Of a stretch of 64,000 nucleotides of DNA, positions 39,501 through 53,499 are shown piece by piece (the stretch's first letter is position 1; each line of letters starts with the position of its first letter). The translations under genes were made by a program, and so were the position numbers. The notes beneath the pieces are model-generated. The model saw only the letters and a program-made list of their open reading frames with translations, made no database searches and was not told the origin of the DNA. This DNA is from Lichenostomus cassidix (taxonomy: Eukaryota > Chordata > Aves > Passeriformes > Meliphagidae), in contig CM039183.1 in the NCBI GenBank assembly GCA_008360975.2, positions 57,214,850-57,278,849 on the forward strand, given 5' to 3'.

Positions 39501-41141
39501 GAGAGAAAAGTGAAAGCAGGAGCAGGAGACAGCTAGCCATAACTTTGAACTGACCCTCAAGCCTGAGCTACCAAATGATGCTCTCAGGATCTCAGAGATT
39601 GTATTTCCCATAATGGGAAATAAAAGCCCATTGTATTCTGCTCAAATGAACAATTTGCTTTGGTCACAAGACTCAGAAGCCAAATATTTCTAGCAAACAC
39701 AGGTACTTACAAAGTCTTCTTTTAAAGTCTGCTCTTATTTTGGCCTTGGGAGGACAAAAGCAACTTGGCCCACCCCATTTAAAGTGTAAACAGATCTCTC
39801 AGTAGGTAGAGAGGAAAGGGCAAATTAATCAGCCAGCTTTTCTTTTGTCTTACAGAGCTGGTGGGGAGGAGGAAGGGACTCAAGAAACAAAAGTACCTTC
39901 ACATAAGACCCTTTAGAAATACACCTGAATAAGAAAAGATACCAGACGAATTCAGAGAAGTAGTCTGCACACAAATGTTGAGCAGAATTAGAGAGCAATT
40001 TATGTTAACTGAGATAATTTTTAATGCATTATGGAGGAGCATGTCATGGCCAGGCTTAGAACATGGGACAGGCATTATCCTGATAGGCATGGAAAGCACT
40101 GCTGAGGAAGTCACAGTTTCAGCAGAAAGAGCATGAGGGAGGGAAATAAGTGTATAAGATAAATTTTGCAATGAAAAATAGAGGATTTGGCAGAACAGAG
40201 ATGGTTGGGTCAGAGGATGATGATGAGATCTCCACTGCCAAAGCTGGTTTTCCAGCATGCTCTCCTCTCGCACTCTTTGGGCACAATGGGGTCGCCTGTG
40301 GTACCCAGGAGTGTTGGCCCCATCTACAGACCCTGGTCTAGTCACTGGTGAAACCCTTTGGGGTGTGCAGCCACCTCTGAAAACCTGAGACCGTGCTGTC
40401 TGCAGATGCAGCTGTGGAGAAAAGTGAAGTACAGCCTGGTAACAGCAGCAGTGAAAAGGCAAACCTTTCTTATCTATTGCCTTCTTTTTGAGATCACCCC
40501 AGCTAAACTATTTTCCCTGGTTCTTGCACAAGATTTATATATGATAGCTAAAGAACTGATGATTATTTTGTTTACCACACACACAGCAGCTCTCATTACA
40601 ATATATAACCAGCATCCCTTGGCTCCAGTTCTCTGGGGATTTGTGCTGCTTTTATAGCCATGAAGTTCTCCTTTTTCAGAAGGCAGGACTTTCAAGAACT
40701 GCATGTTTTATACACAATGTCAACATTGATAAAACAGTCCACCACCAATTTCCTCCCGTGTATATGCAAGCACATTAACCACAACAGATTTATTTTTATA
40801 ATTCATCAATTCTACTGAAAAAAAAATACCACAACCCAACCCAAAACCTGTATTGGGTAGAAGGTCAGACTCTGAACTCTGCTGGTTTTACATAGCTGTA
40901 TCCAAGATAAAATTGTGATTCCAACATTATCATGAGCCTCAACAAAACCTTGAGGTGGAACCTGACAGTAATGAGAAGGCTGAGAAGAACAGAGATCACT
41001 GAGAGATCTGCTGAAAATCTCCCTGCAGCATGCCCAGCATCCTTGGTAGATCCTACAGGTAACCATGTGTTCAGATCTCAATCAACAAACACTCCAGTTT
41101 TCTGAATTGTTGGTGTGGTGTGCTAGCCACCAATCAAAAGC
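36537..41141. other. Intergenic, no recognised gene
   Basis: Contains an A-tract near 37115-37135. It also holds the longest open frame of the window (minus strand, 39899-40462, 187 codons), which resembles no family I know and is probably chance. Confidence 0.5.
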
Positions 41142-41300
41142 AGAGGAAGAGGAAAATGAAGAGGGCAAAGAAGGAGAAGAAGATAGAAAAGAAGAAGCAG
41201 AAGGAGAAAAGGAGAGAAGGAGAAGGAGAAGAAGAAGAAAAAGAAGGAAAAAAAAGAAGAAAAAGAAGAAAAGGAAAAGAAGAAAAAGAAGAAAAAAGGG
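41142..41300. repeat. GAA/GGA-type polypurine tract
   Basis: An almost pure purine stretch on the plus strand, with 41199-41300 (102 nt) containing no pyrimidine at all. Units are irregular mixtures of GAA, GGA and GAAAAA. The Lys/Arg/Glu-rich open frames over it are artefacts of this composition. Confidence 0.95.
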
Positions 41301-43067
41301 TTTAATGTTTCTCAACATTTCAGCCTGGAAATTGCACAGAGGATAATGAATCAGCCCAGGCCCCCCCTCCATCCTCAGCTAGATCTCCATCCAGCATTCT
41401 TCCTTATGTTTACAGCTGAGAAGAAATTGAATTAACTGCATAGTATTATTTCAGCATAAACGAGCAGGAAGACTGCACCAAAATTGATGACCCAGCGGGT
41501 GTTGCCCCTCCCTGACTGTACTGTATATGCAGAGCTTTCTAGACTCAAATTTATTGGTTTGTCAGAAACTTTGGTTATTTTCATCAAGTTGAGTTTTACA
41601 TTAAACATTCCTCTACTTAATTGGAACCATGCGGACACATTTGGGCAGCATCCATATTCCTGCTCAAATAAAAGGGTTACTTTGTTACAAATTCAGCATA
41701 CTTTGCTGTTAAATTATATTTTGCTAGCAATTACAATTAAATATGAAGTTCACACTTAATAGTAGACCTTGTAATCGTGTGGGAGTAGTTCTCCTTCCGT
41801 GAACATCATGCATGGGTGGGAGAAGGCAGAGCCCTGTAACCTCATTTTAATAATGAAATAAACAGTTGTGCTGGTGAGTAATTCAGGGATTTTAAGACAG
41901 GGCACTGGCAGGATGGGAATTGTTTAAGGAGCTTATTTAACCCTCTCACCTGCTACTTCTAGCACACTAAGGAATCCCCACCACCCAATTGAAGACAGAG
42001 AAAAACAGCACCAAGAGGTTTGGTAAAGGGTCAGGGGGTTGTGTCATGCCTAGTTTTTCCTGCTTTTAGTCCCCTTGAGAAAATTGTTGAGGATAGCAAA
42101 ATGAAGTTTATATAAAGATTTTAAGGTTCTCTTTTTTCCTCCAATTGGTTTCTGAATTTAATAATAACAATGTTCTAAAAATGCTCTCCTTTTCTGGTAT
42201 TTGTCTTGAAAAACAGGTAATGTTGTTCAGCAAATTGAGATTTCATTTTGAATTTCATTTGTGGTTTGATATTTTCATGCTTGTTCCTGTTAGCCATAAG
42301 CATGTCTGTTATGGAAAGGTATGAAATGGTTTCATTAGAAGATGAAGAGGAGGCATTTTGTTATTGAAAAGCAGATTTGATACAACAGTTGGTAAAAAGC
42401 AGGCTCTTTCTGTTATAAAAACAGAATGTGAACTATTTTAACAACTACATGTTATGGTAGTATTTCTACTATCTTGAAACATGTTTCTACTGACATCTCA
42501 TGGAATTAAAGAATACAAACAATGAAAAATACAAAATATATACCTTACGGGAAAACTTTCTCATTCTACATTAATTTTTGTTCTGAAAACAAAGCTTTAA
42601 ATTTGGATTTGTATATGAGGAAAACAAGAAAGATATATGGATTTAGGCCTGAGGAGACACTGGGATGAAATCTGTTTTACTAAAACCAAAAAACCCCAGG
42701 ATTAACCTAAAGAAAATATTCTGCCCAACTCAAGCTAATTTCCTAGTCTTTGCCCTTAAAATCTCTTGCTGCCTTGCAAATGAACTTAATATCCACCCTT
42801 GTCTATTTATAGGCAACTGGATCTTGTCCTTCATTCAGCTGATGCTACCCAGCTACTGTCACCCATCAGTGACAACTCAAGGCATTCCCTGCTTTCCCTC
42901 TGCTATGCCAGGCTCAGTATGTTTGAAAGACACCTCCATTCATGCCCAGCTCAGGAAAAAAGTAAGTTATGAGACTGATGCTCTGTCAACATTTCAAAGA
43001 AGCTGCCCTGGCTGATGACAGCAGCCCCTTGCATTTGTGCACATATATTCGTGGCCAGCTGGGTATA
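41301..43067. other. Intergenic, no gene seen
   Basis: Unique sequence between the polypurine tract and the 43073 LTR. Nothing identifiable. Confidence 0.55.
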
Positions 43068-43072
43068 TGCAT

Positions 43073-43604
43073 TATCCTGGTGTTGGCTGGGATAGAGTTA
43101 ATTATTCCTAGTAGCTAATACAGGGATGTGCTTGGATTTAGCATGAGAACGATGTTGATAATACACTAATATTTTGAGTTGTTTCTAAGTACTGATTATA
43201 CTGAGTCAAGGACTTTCCAGCTTCCTATGCTCTGCCAGCAAGAATGCTGGAGGAGCACAAGAAGGTGTGAGGGGATACAGACAGGACAGATGACCCCAAC
43301 TGGCCAAAGGGATATCTCGTACCATATGGCATCATGCTTGGTACATAAACCAGGAGGAACGCTGGGCAGGGGCTGCTGCTCAGGAGCTGACTGGGCATCT
43401 GTTGGCAAGCAGTAAGCAATTGTATCACTTGCTTTGTATATTTTTTAATTACTGTTATTGATATTACTTTCTTCCTTTTTCCTCTTATTAAACTGTATCT
43501 CAACCCACAAGTTTTCCCAGTTTTCCTTTCCCCCATCCTACTAATGGGGGATAGAGTGAGCAGCTGGGTGGTGTCTAGTTGTCGTCTGGGGTTAAACCAC
43601 AACA
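43073..43604 (+). mobile_element. Solo LTR of a common avian ERVL-type family
   Basis: The sequence runs from TATCCTGGTGTTGGCTGGGA to TGGGGTTAAACCACAACA. This is the widely distributed bird LTR whose intact ends read TGTCCTGG and ACCACGACA. Flanking TGCAT copies at 43068-43072 and 43605-43609 form a perfect 5-bp duplication. An ATTAAA polyadenylation signal is at 43487-43492 and a decayed TATA region (ACATAAA) lies near 43345. The first dinucleotide has mutated from TG to TA. It is 532 bp with no internal genes. Confidence 0.9.
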
Positions 43605-43609
43605 TGCAT

Positions 43610-46600
43610 GTGTCACATGAGCCCTGGGGACAGGATTTATGCCCCCAGACACACGTCTTCCACACTGAGCATGCCGCAGAAATCTGCACCAGGCATGGAA
43701 TTTAAAGGAGTGTTTTCCTTCTTCAGCCTGCATATGTATCCTGTTTGTTTCCACCATTGGTGTTCCTGCATAAAGCACACCTGGAGAAGCCAGCTCCATC
43801 AGGCCCAAGTGTCTCAGTTTCCTAGGATAAGGGAATTAAATAACTGTGAGACCTAGAAACAGAAAGCGCTATCCTACAATGCTATCACCCTATTTCTGAT
43901 ATTGCACCAGGGAATTAAATCTACAAGAGCACACTGTTCTCACAGAGCCTGCCTTACTGCTTCCCTGCAGGGAACTGTTGAACTCTCCTGGTCAGTCCTG
44001 GAGCTGCCATCTCTCTTGGTGGATTGGTCATCCACAGAGTTAACACCTCTCTGGAAGGTCCTGGGGCATAAAAACCACTTTCCCAGTTCAGCCTTTTCTG
44101 CTTTTACATCTCCTCTGTGCCCATGAAGCCATTGTAGTGGTAAATAGTGGTAAATACTGGAGAGTCCATCTACTTCAATTAGAGATGGGTGAACCTCGTG
44201 CTGCTTGAAGCACTGAGGATCTCATCAAATACTTAGGGGGTTCCCAAGCTAGCTCCAAGTCAGAAAACACTTGATACAATTTATCTTCGTGTTTGTCTCA
44301 TTGCACTGCTTTCCAGTTGCAACTTCATTTTAAGCTGGGAAATTTTTTTTTTACACTGGGGCTTTTCTAAAAAATTATGAACATGAGTGCACAAACCACA
44401 CCTTGAGCTTTGGAATCCGTATTGTTTGACTAGTTTCGAAATTTTACAAAATAATGATCCTTACAACATCCAAGGACTGCCTCTGCTCTCTTACAAAGTC
44501 CCAGTGAGTTCCAAAGGACTTCCAAGGCCAGCACCTCATGGTATATTTCTCAAAGTTTCTCATTCCCCTGCTCCATCCAGCTCATGCTTTCTCTGAAGGT
44601 GGCCAGATTTCACCAAAGCTGGGCAGCACAAGAAAAGTGCATATGAGAAAAAAACCCCAGAAATACTCTACTGAGCATAAGGCACCGTATTTCTTTCAGG
44701 ACTTGAACTTAATTCCCCATCATTCTGCAAATATGCCTGAAAAGACATTGCATGTCTTGAGATTCCTTTGCAGCAAAAGATGCCTTCTGCTCTTTAAACA
44801 ATCTCTCTTCAACAACACATATTCTCATCTGTGCATTTTTAATAGAAGCATAATTTTTGTCATATGTTGTAATGAATAGCATACAGCTAAATGGTGCGTA
44901 TAAGACTGTAATTCCATCTGGGAGTTTGTTGACATTGATAAACCACTTGGGTTTTGCTTTTGTGGTTCATGCCATTACAGTGGCTCAACAGGATTACAAT
45001 CCTGTTAGATATAGCTGGTTATAGGCATTACCCCAAATGACAATGATTGTATGTTTTATTAAGGTATTTAAAAAAGCAATTGAATATTCTCATCAGAGGT
45101 CTGATAATACAGTATTAAAAATTGTGATCATATTATTACCTGAGTGGCTTCTTTAGTTTTTTTTAAGATTACTCACCTCAGGCAATGAAAATACTTTAGT
45201 TGGATTTAATTATATCTGTGCTGCGGGACCAAAGCATTTCCATTGCAGTTTTGTGGCATCATCAGTTTTATAGGATATGAAAGCCAGAATATTGGACTGC
45301 CCATGAAGGAAAATGAACCAGACAAGTCTAGTAATTTCATAGTCTAAACTGAGTTAAACAGATACAAACAGGGAAAAGTGCAGTTTATTTTTTTGCATTT
45401 CCAGTCACTAGGAGTGATAGCAGTAACAGTGCTAAGGATGGCTTAAAATCTATAGTAAAATTTTCCTTAAATTAAATTATAATTAATAGATCAGCCAATC
45501 CATGTATGCATTTCCCTGAAAATGAAGCTTATGTTAAGACATTTTTCCTTCTTGTCCTCAAGTAAATGTGTGAAACCTGTGTGAACAGGAGCTTTCATTC
45601 TTCTGCACTTTATTCACAGTTTGTCTGGATCACCAAGGGTTTTAAAAATTTCAGTCATGCAGTCTGTTTCTAGCATGGCTTCACTCTGCTAATTGCCATT
45701 TAGTAAAAAATTAAATAACTGCACTTAATTACTTCAGAAAAGCCCAGATGTTCCAGGCTGGATGAAAAGGAAATATTTCTGATATGAACTTTTCCACTCT
45801 GCAAGTGATGAGAAGCTTCCAGGCAGAAGCAAAATTCACCAAGCATCTGCTCTAAATGCCAAGCTACCATTTAAAGTGTTAGGAGATACTGGGGTACAGT
45901 TGCCTGTTTATCCCTATTTCATGTCATTTCAGACTCCACTATAGACTAGAAAAACTGAAATTTCACTTTCAACATAATGGCTCTTCCATCCTGTGGCTAG
46001 GACTTTCTCCGTGGTACAAAACCTTTGCAGGCAGAGCTTTCACAGCAAACTCTCTGAGTGGAGATGTGGTGCATACTGGCAAGAGATCTTTGCTATCAGT
46101 GTTTATACCAGCTACCCACATGACAGAGGTTATCCCTCTCTACAGAGCTTTTTCCTGCTATAAGGACTTTTTTTTACTTTACCAGAATTGATGGTTTAAT
46201 TAGTGGCATGTTTGCTTTCTTCACTTCTGATGCTCTTAGCTGACATGCAAAATGTTTGAACACAGACAAAGCTACTACTTCTGGGGCAGCCACACAATGG
46301 CCAGCAAATGGTCCCAGCACTGATGGGGGAGTGGAGGGGGCTGAAGCAATACAGCCGTGAAATGAGGTGCAACAGCCTTCTCGTGGGTCCTGGGCAACAT
46401 CCAACAGCAACACACAAATATCTGGGGGCGGATTTAAGGTTGCAGGTTGCTCCTACAGAAGTTGTCTGGAGCCAAGGTGGAAGGAAACAGAAGACAACCA
46501 CCAATGAATGTAGTTTTGCAGTGATTTAAGATGCCTAAATCCTTTCACTCAACATGTATACTAAATTCTCATTAGCCTTAAAATATTGTAATGATCAGAA

Positions 46601-47005
46601 AAGCTTCAGTGTATGGTACCTTCCCACCAGACTCTGTCTTTCTCATCCAGACATACCTCCTCATTTGACTAAACAATACAGATTTTTCCTCTGTTAACAC
46701 TCCACAATTACAAATATTCCTGTGAGGGCAAGATAGAAAGGGAGGAAGGCTTGTGGGAGTCAGACTCTCTCCCCCCTTGCACACCATTAATGAAATTGTC
46801 AGCGAAATAATGAAGATATGCTTATTATAAATGCAACACAGAAAGAACACAATGTAATTCAAGGTGGGATCAGTGCAAAACACCATGATTTTTTTAAACT
46901 AATGTTTAAAGGAGGCAAATTTGGTCTGAAACCATTGAAAGAAGGAATTTGGAAGACCACCAGGTCATTTTTACAGAATCCCTTTTGTAAATGTGATGGC
47001 ACTTT
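43610..47005. other. Intergenic between two related LTRs, no retroviral genes
   Basis: No gag, pol or env similarity is visible in the 3.4 kb separating the two LTRs, and each LTR has its own flanking duplication. They are therefore independent insertions, not a provirus. Confidence 0.6.
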
Positions 47006-47197
47006 ACTGTGGGTTAGGATGGGATAAAGTTAATTTTCTTGTCAGTAGCTGGTACAGTGCTGTGTTTTGGATTTAGGATGAGAACAATGTTGGTAACACA
47101 CTGATGTTTTAGTTGTTGCTGAGCAGTGCTCACTGCTGAGCAGGTGCAGTGAGTGGCTGTGGGGTACTTAGTTGCCAGATGGGGTAAAACCATGACC
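47006..47197 (+). mobile_element. Internally deleted LTR of the same family as 43073-43604
   Basis: The first ~125 bp (GGGATAAAGTTAATTTTCTT, TGTGTTTTGGATTTAGGATG, GATGTTTTAGTTGTTGCT) match the 5' part of the 43073 LTR. The last ~40 bp (TTAGTTGCCAGATGGGGT then AAAACCATGACC) match its 3' end. About 340 bp of the middle, including promoter and polyadenylation regions, are missing. Flanking CTTTA-like sequences suggest the original 5-bp duplication, but the exact ends are uncertain. Confidence 0.82.
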
Positions 47198-47236
47198 CTT
47201 TAATGGAAGTTGAAGTTCCACACTTTAATGGAAGTT
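47198..47236 (+). repeat. Short direct duplication beside the LTR
   Basis: CTTTAATGGAAGTT occurs at 47198-47211 and again at 47223-47236, a 25-bp period. It begins exactly at the 3' edge of the deleted LTR. Confidence 0.75.
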
Positions 47237-50200
47237 ACACTACATACACACATAAAAGAGAGAAAAGTAGTGTATATAAGTTATGATACTGTTTTCTGAT
47301 GAGTACTGAAAAATTCCTGGAAAAACACTTAATAACTATGTAATGTTTTACAATACTGTCAGTTGAGAGATTTCCTGCTCTAAGGGGAAGCACAGACCTG
47401 CCATTAATTTCATTGGGTTCAGAGAAAAGGCCATAGAGAAGATTTTTGGTATTTGTTTTTGAAGCTTAGTTTTATCCTAGGATGAGGAAGCTTAAGCATT
47501 TTTACAATACCTGAACCAGGAATGCTCCAAACATTATTGGTAGCATCACTATGGGTAATGCAGCTACTAATAATTTATTTACTTCAGGAGTGAAAAGTTA
47601 AATAATTCAGAAAAAAATATTCAGGAAGCAGAAAGTTAAGACTGGGTAACTCAGATGCCAGGGCAGGCATAGTACATCTATCAGAATTGTTGGACAATGT
47701 GCAACTGGAGCTGCCAAGAACAACAAGAAGGTGGTGTCTCCTGGAAGAGATACAGCCATGCAGCAAACCCCTTTTTGCTCCTTCCTCCTTCTTTCCTTCA
47801 TGATCAGAGCTGCATCTTCCCCATACCATGCTGATCTTGGCACTGATCTGGAGTGAAAAAAGGTTAGAGCTTATCTGTTTCACATTTGTAGAATCACTTG
47901 GTTTCCTACATTTAGTGAAAGCAAAATTGTGGATCTTTCACAGGGTTAGACACATTTGTGGTTTTGCCCATACCATATATTGCTATGGCTAGATACAATG
48001 CCAAGTGCCAGCAGCTGGTTTGTACAAAAGATGGGTATATGATTCTGATTTCTTATTATGGAGAAGGAAAGAAATAAGAGTCTCTATGTCTTTCAGAGTT
48101 ATTCAGATGGAAGGAAACACTTTACAATAACTTTTTAAAACGTACTATTCTGAAAAGACATACTGTGGAAGAGATGGCAAGGATCTTCTGTTGTACTAGA
48201 TGTTTTCATTCCATGTAATTTCATTCGTAGGACCCAATAATCTCCAGACCTGATTTAAGAGTTTCTATATCACCTTCCACTGAAGCCAATAAGAACAAGG
48301 GCCCAACTGTGTAGATCTATTTGCTAGTTCTTTCTTTAAAACTAGGGGCAGCTACAGTGGGCTCAGATTTACTGACATTTATTTAACTGACTTTCAGCGT
48401 ACCCAGCTGGCAATGGGATTTTTAGTCTCATGGATTGCAATTTGAGCTTTGAGATATATTCAGCTTGCACACTGAGAACAAAACTGCAGCTTTGGACAGT
48501 TTTTAGGTGGCTGTGCTAAGGGTAAAGCAGCCATTTGGTACTGTGTACACACTATTTTTAAGCAGTGACCTTGCCTTTGATTTCCTTCCAATGCCTTCCT
48601 CCACATACAGCTCAGTAACCAAGCACAGCCCACTTCTTTCTATGTGGCAATTCCTGAGGTTTTGTTGGTTTGTTGGGGTTTTGGGGTTTTTTTAGAAGGG
48701 AGATTCTCCCTCTTCTTACCAAATTTGGAGAACAGACAAATACTAGTGGCTTCTAGTCAGACTCCAGCAGACAAAACCATGGAGCAAGGAAACAAGAGGT
48801 TGTTCAACTCAGGTTTTTCCTGTGAAATATTAAGTCAGGCCTACTTAACTGAGGTACTGTGACTTAGCACTGGCCTGAGGTGTCTTCGTTCACAGTACCA
48901 TGAGAGAGCCCATGCCCCTGAGGTATGCAGGCATCTGGACCAGTCATCAAAGGCTCCCCTTGCAGTTCTGGAGGAGTAGTTACTTCATTTCCCTCATCAT
49001 TTAAATATTTGTTTAAGATGAATTAAGTGACTCCGTTTGTGTTTTTCATTGACCATAAAGAGAGTCAGGGGTGCTTACTGTACCTTGTAGATACATAGGT
49101 TTGATAAACCCATCTTGAAATCATAAACAGAGACACCAAGGAAGAGATGAAGGACCTTACCAGAAGAAACTCAATAGCCTTTCTGGTATTTCATCCCGTG
49201 GACTGCTTCTGAATTTTATTTCAGAGACATAAAAAAAACCATGCAAACAAAGTCTCAAAAAATTACTTGGACATAAAGGACCAAACCTCTTTCTACCCAT
49301 TCACAGTTCAGGATTGTACACACTAAACTACAGACCAGGTTTTTTCCTGCCTCCTCTCCTTCTCACTCCAAACATTTACGCTGAACAGATCCACCTTCAG
49401 CAGGGTCGAGGAGACACTACCCACACAGATGGACAGAAGAGGCTGGATTAGTTCAGGAGATAAACCAGTTAAAATCACTATTACAGAAACTTCCCAACAC
49501 AGGAAAAAACTAACAGAATGGATATTTGTTTGCTAGAATAAAAATATACCAAATTAAGATACTACACATTTAAAACTTCTTAAGCACTTCAGATTTTTAA
49601 GCACAGGCAAGTGTGAAACTCTGACATCATTGTTATTAAAGTCAAGAAAGAAATGGGTAGAGATAACATGAATGTTTGCAAGTACATTACCTTCTTGTGG
49701 GAGGGAAACACGTGTATGCACATATGCATTTATATGTGTGCAAAAACATGCAGGGGGGGAGTTTGTAAAAGAAAGAGTTTAATTTCCCTAAATGCACCAG
49801 GAAAAAATAAAAATAGATCATGGTGTATTTTTCCTGAAATATCTTCTTTGTATCAGCACAGATTTCTGAAGTAATAGGCTATGATAATTTCATAATATGA
49901 TGAATTTGTAAATGTTTTCATGAGTAAAACAAAGAATATTATCTTAATCTAATGGAATATTTTTTTTAATACAGCTAAATGCAAATATTAACTGCTTGAT
50001 GCAAATAGCAGCTGTTTTTGCTGTATGACAATGCATACAGCAAATTAGCTCATATATAAAGCTTTAAGGATTTGTTTGTGTTTCTCTTAGTCTTCCTGTT
50101 TGCCTTAATGTTATCCTACCATATTATGTTCTAAATATGGGAAGTTTACTTAGAAATGTTTATTTTTTTTTTTTCAGTTCACCACAATTTCTTGAGATAA

Positions 50201-53200
50201 TTGTTTTAACATTGCCTTTATGGGTGGGCTGTTCCGAGTCAATGTGCACATTAAAATTGTCTTGAGAGAACCTGTTGAATTTCTTTGTAATTTTTCTCCC
50301 AGGACCCATAACTTTGAAAATCCTGTTCTTTTCTTCCCTGGGATAATTTTCCAGCAACGAGAGCTACTGAGCTTCTATGCAATCTACTCAAAGCTTCTTC
50401 AAGGCATGTTCTTTCACCGTGTTCTTTGTTTTCTGGGTTTTCTCATAGCTACCCAAATAATTTTCAACAAGTTTCAGCACAAAGTTTCACTAGTGACTGC
50501 TTAACAACTACAAGTGAGCGGACTCCAAGTTTCCCAGGCCTTTCAGATGGTGCAAACTGCCTTCAGATCCAGGAACCACTGCCACCAGAAAAAGCTTGGA
50601 GATGGAGAACATGAGAGACCACAGGGCTTCCTACAGGGACCAGGGAGACATTGCGTGGACAAACTTTGGTAGGTCTGAAGAAAATTAATTGATGATCGAG
50701 TTATAAATCAGCTCACCACCCACATAAACCTGTTTTAGGAAACCAGAGCTGGTACACACAGACACTTTCCCAAACCCAAACATTTCAGTAGTCACATCAC
50801 AACCGTGAATGTCTTGTTGGCACATCATATGACTATCAAAGCACAGGACGGTAGCAAAGTCATTTGGAGGTTGATTTATCAAATATTCTGATTAGAATAA
50901 ACTTCTGCTCCATTATTACCAGCAGATGGGGACTTTGTGTACAGATTTTGGATCCATGATGCATAGATCTAATACAACACAGTATGTGTCCTAAAGCTAT
51001 GTAGAAGAAACACGCTGTAGATATAAATAAATAATATAATTAATTATTAAAGAAACAAAGAAATAAATAAAAAGGCACGCTATCCTCACTCTTCATAGCT
51101 GGCAATTTCAGGGACAGATTTACTTTGCACTTCAGAGCAGTCACTGGTAAAGCTGGGAAACAATTCAAGACCCATGTCCTAGCCATAAAACCATGTTTGC
51201 TCTCCTGGCATAGAGAAAAACAGCAACATGCCAGAGATGCAAAGCAAATGCCAAGTTGTAGAACGGGCCCCTGAAGTATTTTTCTCCCTGGAGAGAGATT
51301 AAAGTCTTGCAGTACTTATAAACACCTGCCTAATGACGACAATTGAATTTATTGCTTCTTGCAGCAAAAATGCCTCAGAAATAAGATACTAGATGCCTAT
51401 TGAGATCATCCAAAGCAGCATGTGTTGTAGTTATCACAAACTTCAGGTGATAGCCTAAAACATCTGCAGCACATGTACTATTTGGTGAACACTAAGGCGC
51501 AGCTTGTAGAAACTGCCTGGGACCCCCCAGAGATTGTAAAGTAGCTGAGACATGATAAGACTTGAAAGAACACCTCACTTCATGATCCTCCATCACTACC
51601 CCTGCACAGCAGCTCCAGTGGAAGCACTGCCAAATGCATAAGCTGTGCACCTTCTCATTCAGCTTATCACACTCTTAGGTTAGTGAAAACACATTTCTGA
51701 GGCTGAGATAATAAGTTTGAACAGAGATCTTAACACAGAACTGCTGCACCTTTTCCTTTGGGAATCAACTATCCTATGAAAGCACTTATGCCACAAAGTG
51801 TTTTTTCTTCTTATTTCTTAAAGAAGAGGATTGGGCTTCAAAAATGTTAATTAAATGCAACATTTTAAACAAATCTTTCTAATGCCTCTTGACACATCTA
51901 CATGGTCAAAAACCAAAGCTGTGACATAACCAACATCCATTGGAACGAGTAGTGTCATGCCTATACAAAAAAGCTTTCCAGCTCTACCATGTTTAAAATT
52001 GATATGAGTAAAGGCTATGTCCATTAAACTAAATTTGACAGCAATGTTAAAGGTGGGGAACCATAATTTATATATTGCCTGTAATATGGTCAAATTCCTG
52101 GTAGAAATGGCAAAACAATCTAAAGCGCAGTCACCTGATACTGTTGGATTTCTTTTGTCTTATTAAAAAAAGAAAGTTTTTATGACTTTTTATTGATAGA
52201 AGATGTAATCAAAATGGTCCCTTTTGACTGGAGAGATTCAATCATGCAGGTTGAGGAGAAACCCTATTTGCAGATCATAAATTAGGTGCAAAAGATCCAT
52301 GTTTATTTATTTTCATTTCTTCTCCTCTGGACAGAAATCCCTATTTTATTATCTGGAACAACTGGCAAATATTTTAAAATACGGTCGTTACAAATTTAGC
52401 TTCACTCCTCAGATCTCAGGCCAAAAACAGCTAAAAGAAAAAAAAAACAAATAAATCCTTGCCCCGTTCACCCTTTCACCACCTTCCCAATCCTGTTCCT
52501 CTCAGAAAAACTTAAGAGAACTGGTGAACATTGCAGTGTGCCAGAGGAGTCAGTGCACACAGGTTATTTTAGATCAAAGGGAGAAAGAAATGCTTTCTGA
52601 AGTGCCAAAAGCTTCCTCACTATTATACCGAAAAAAGTGCCACCTTATCTTTTCTGATGGATTAAATATTATGGAGAGAGATTGTGTCTAATAAGGGCAG
52701 AGCTGGGTCATTAAAGACATTATGGACTGGACAAATACAACTTTCAACACCTTTTGGAAACAGCCCATCCTGGTGCACAAAAGTGATATACTTGCAGGGC
52801 AATAGACAGCATGTGCCAGCTTCAGCCCTGGACTGACTTCAACCAGGAGTAAATCAGGACATCCAAGTGAAGAGCAATGTAATTCTCAGGACGACAATGG
52901 CACAGAAGGTATGCCCACCTCAAAACCAGAGCAACCTCAGAAAGAAAGAACCTCAAGAACATTTTAATACAATTTCCTACGAGTATCTAGAAAGCTAACT
53001 GGACAGGTATCTTCATGGTTCTCATATTCTCAACTCAAATGACAATAAAGAAATGTTTTTTGCTTCTTTCACTTCTGGAGCATCTTCAGTCTCTTCTAGT
53101 CTTCACCTTTGAGCTGGCTGCTAATCAACCAGATTCCTAAAAAAAGTCTGGCTTCCTTACATCCAAAGGATTGAAGCAGCTACATCCTCTTGACTTGCTT

Positions 53201-53499
53201 TCTCTGCAAGTGCTGATTTCTTTTGCACCTTTTTAAGTCTGTGCCCTTGAAACAAGATGCTTTAGGCAGCAATTTGAGCTCTTTTTGCACTCTAGAGAGC
53301 ATGCCCATCTAACCTTCTTCTATCAGAAATGCCCCATATGGTGAGGCCAATGTCCATCACCCAGGCTTCTGTCTCCCACAGTGGCTGTTGCAGAAGGGGC
53401 TCAGGGAGAGCACATGAAACAAGCCACTATCTGAAATCTAATCCTCATGCTCCTTCTGCATCCTGCTGTTAGAATTCAGATGTTAGAAGGAATATCACT
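47237..53499. other. Intergenic, no gene seen
   Basis: AT-rich unique sequence. G/T-rich low-complexity patch near 48657-48692. No recognised element. Confidence 0.55.

Noticed and set aside
41065..41372. Lys/Arg/Glu-rich open frames (plus) and Leu/Phe-rich frame (minus)
   Set aside because: Produced entirely by the polypurine tract; no gene signals.
43073..47197. A provirus bounded by the two related LTRs
   Set aside because: Each LTR has its own flanking duplication, and no retroviral coding remains are visible between them.
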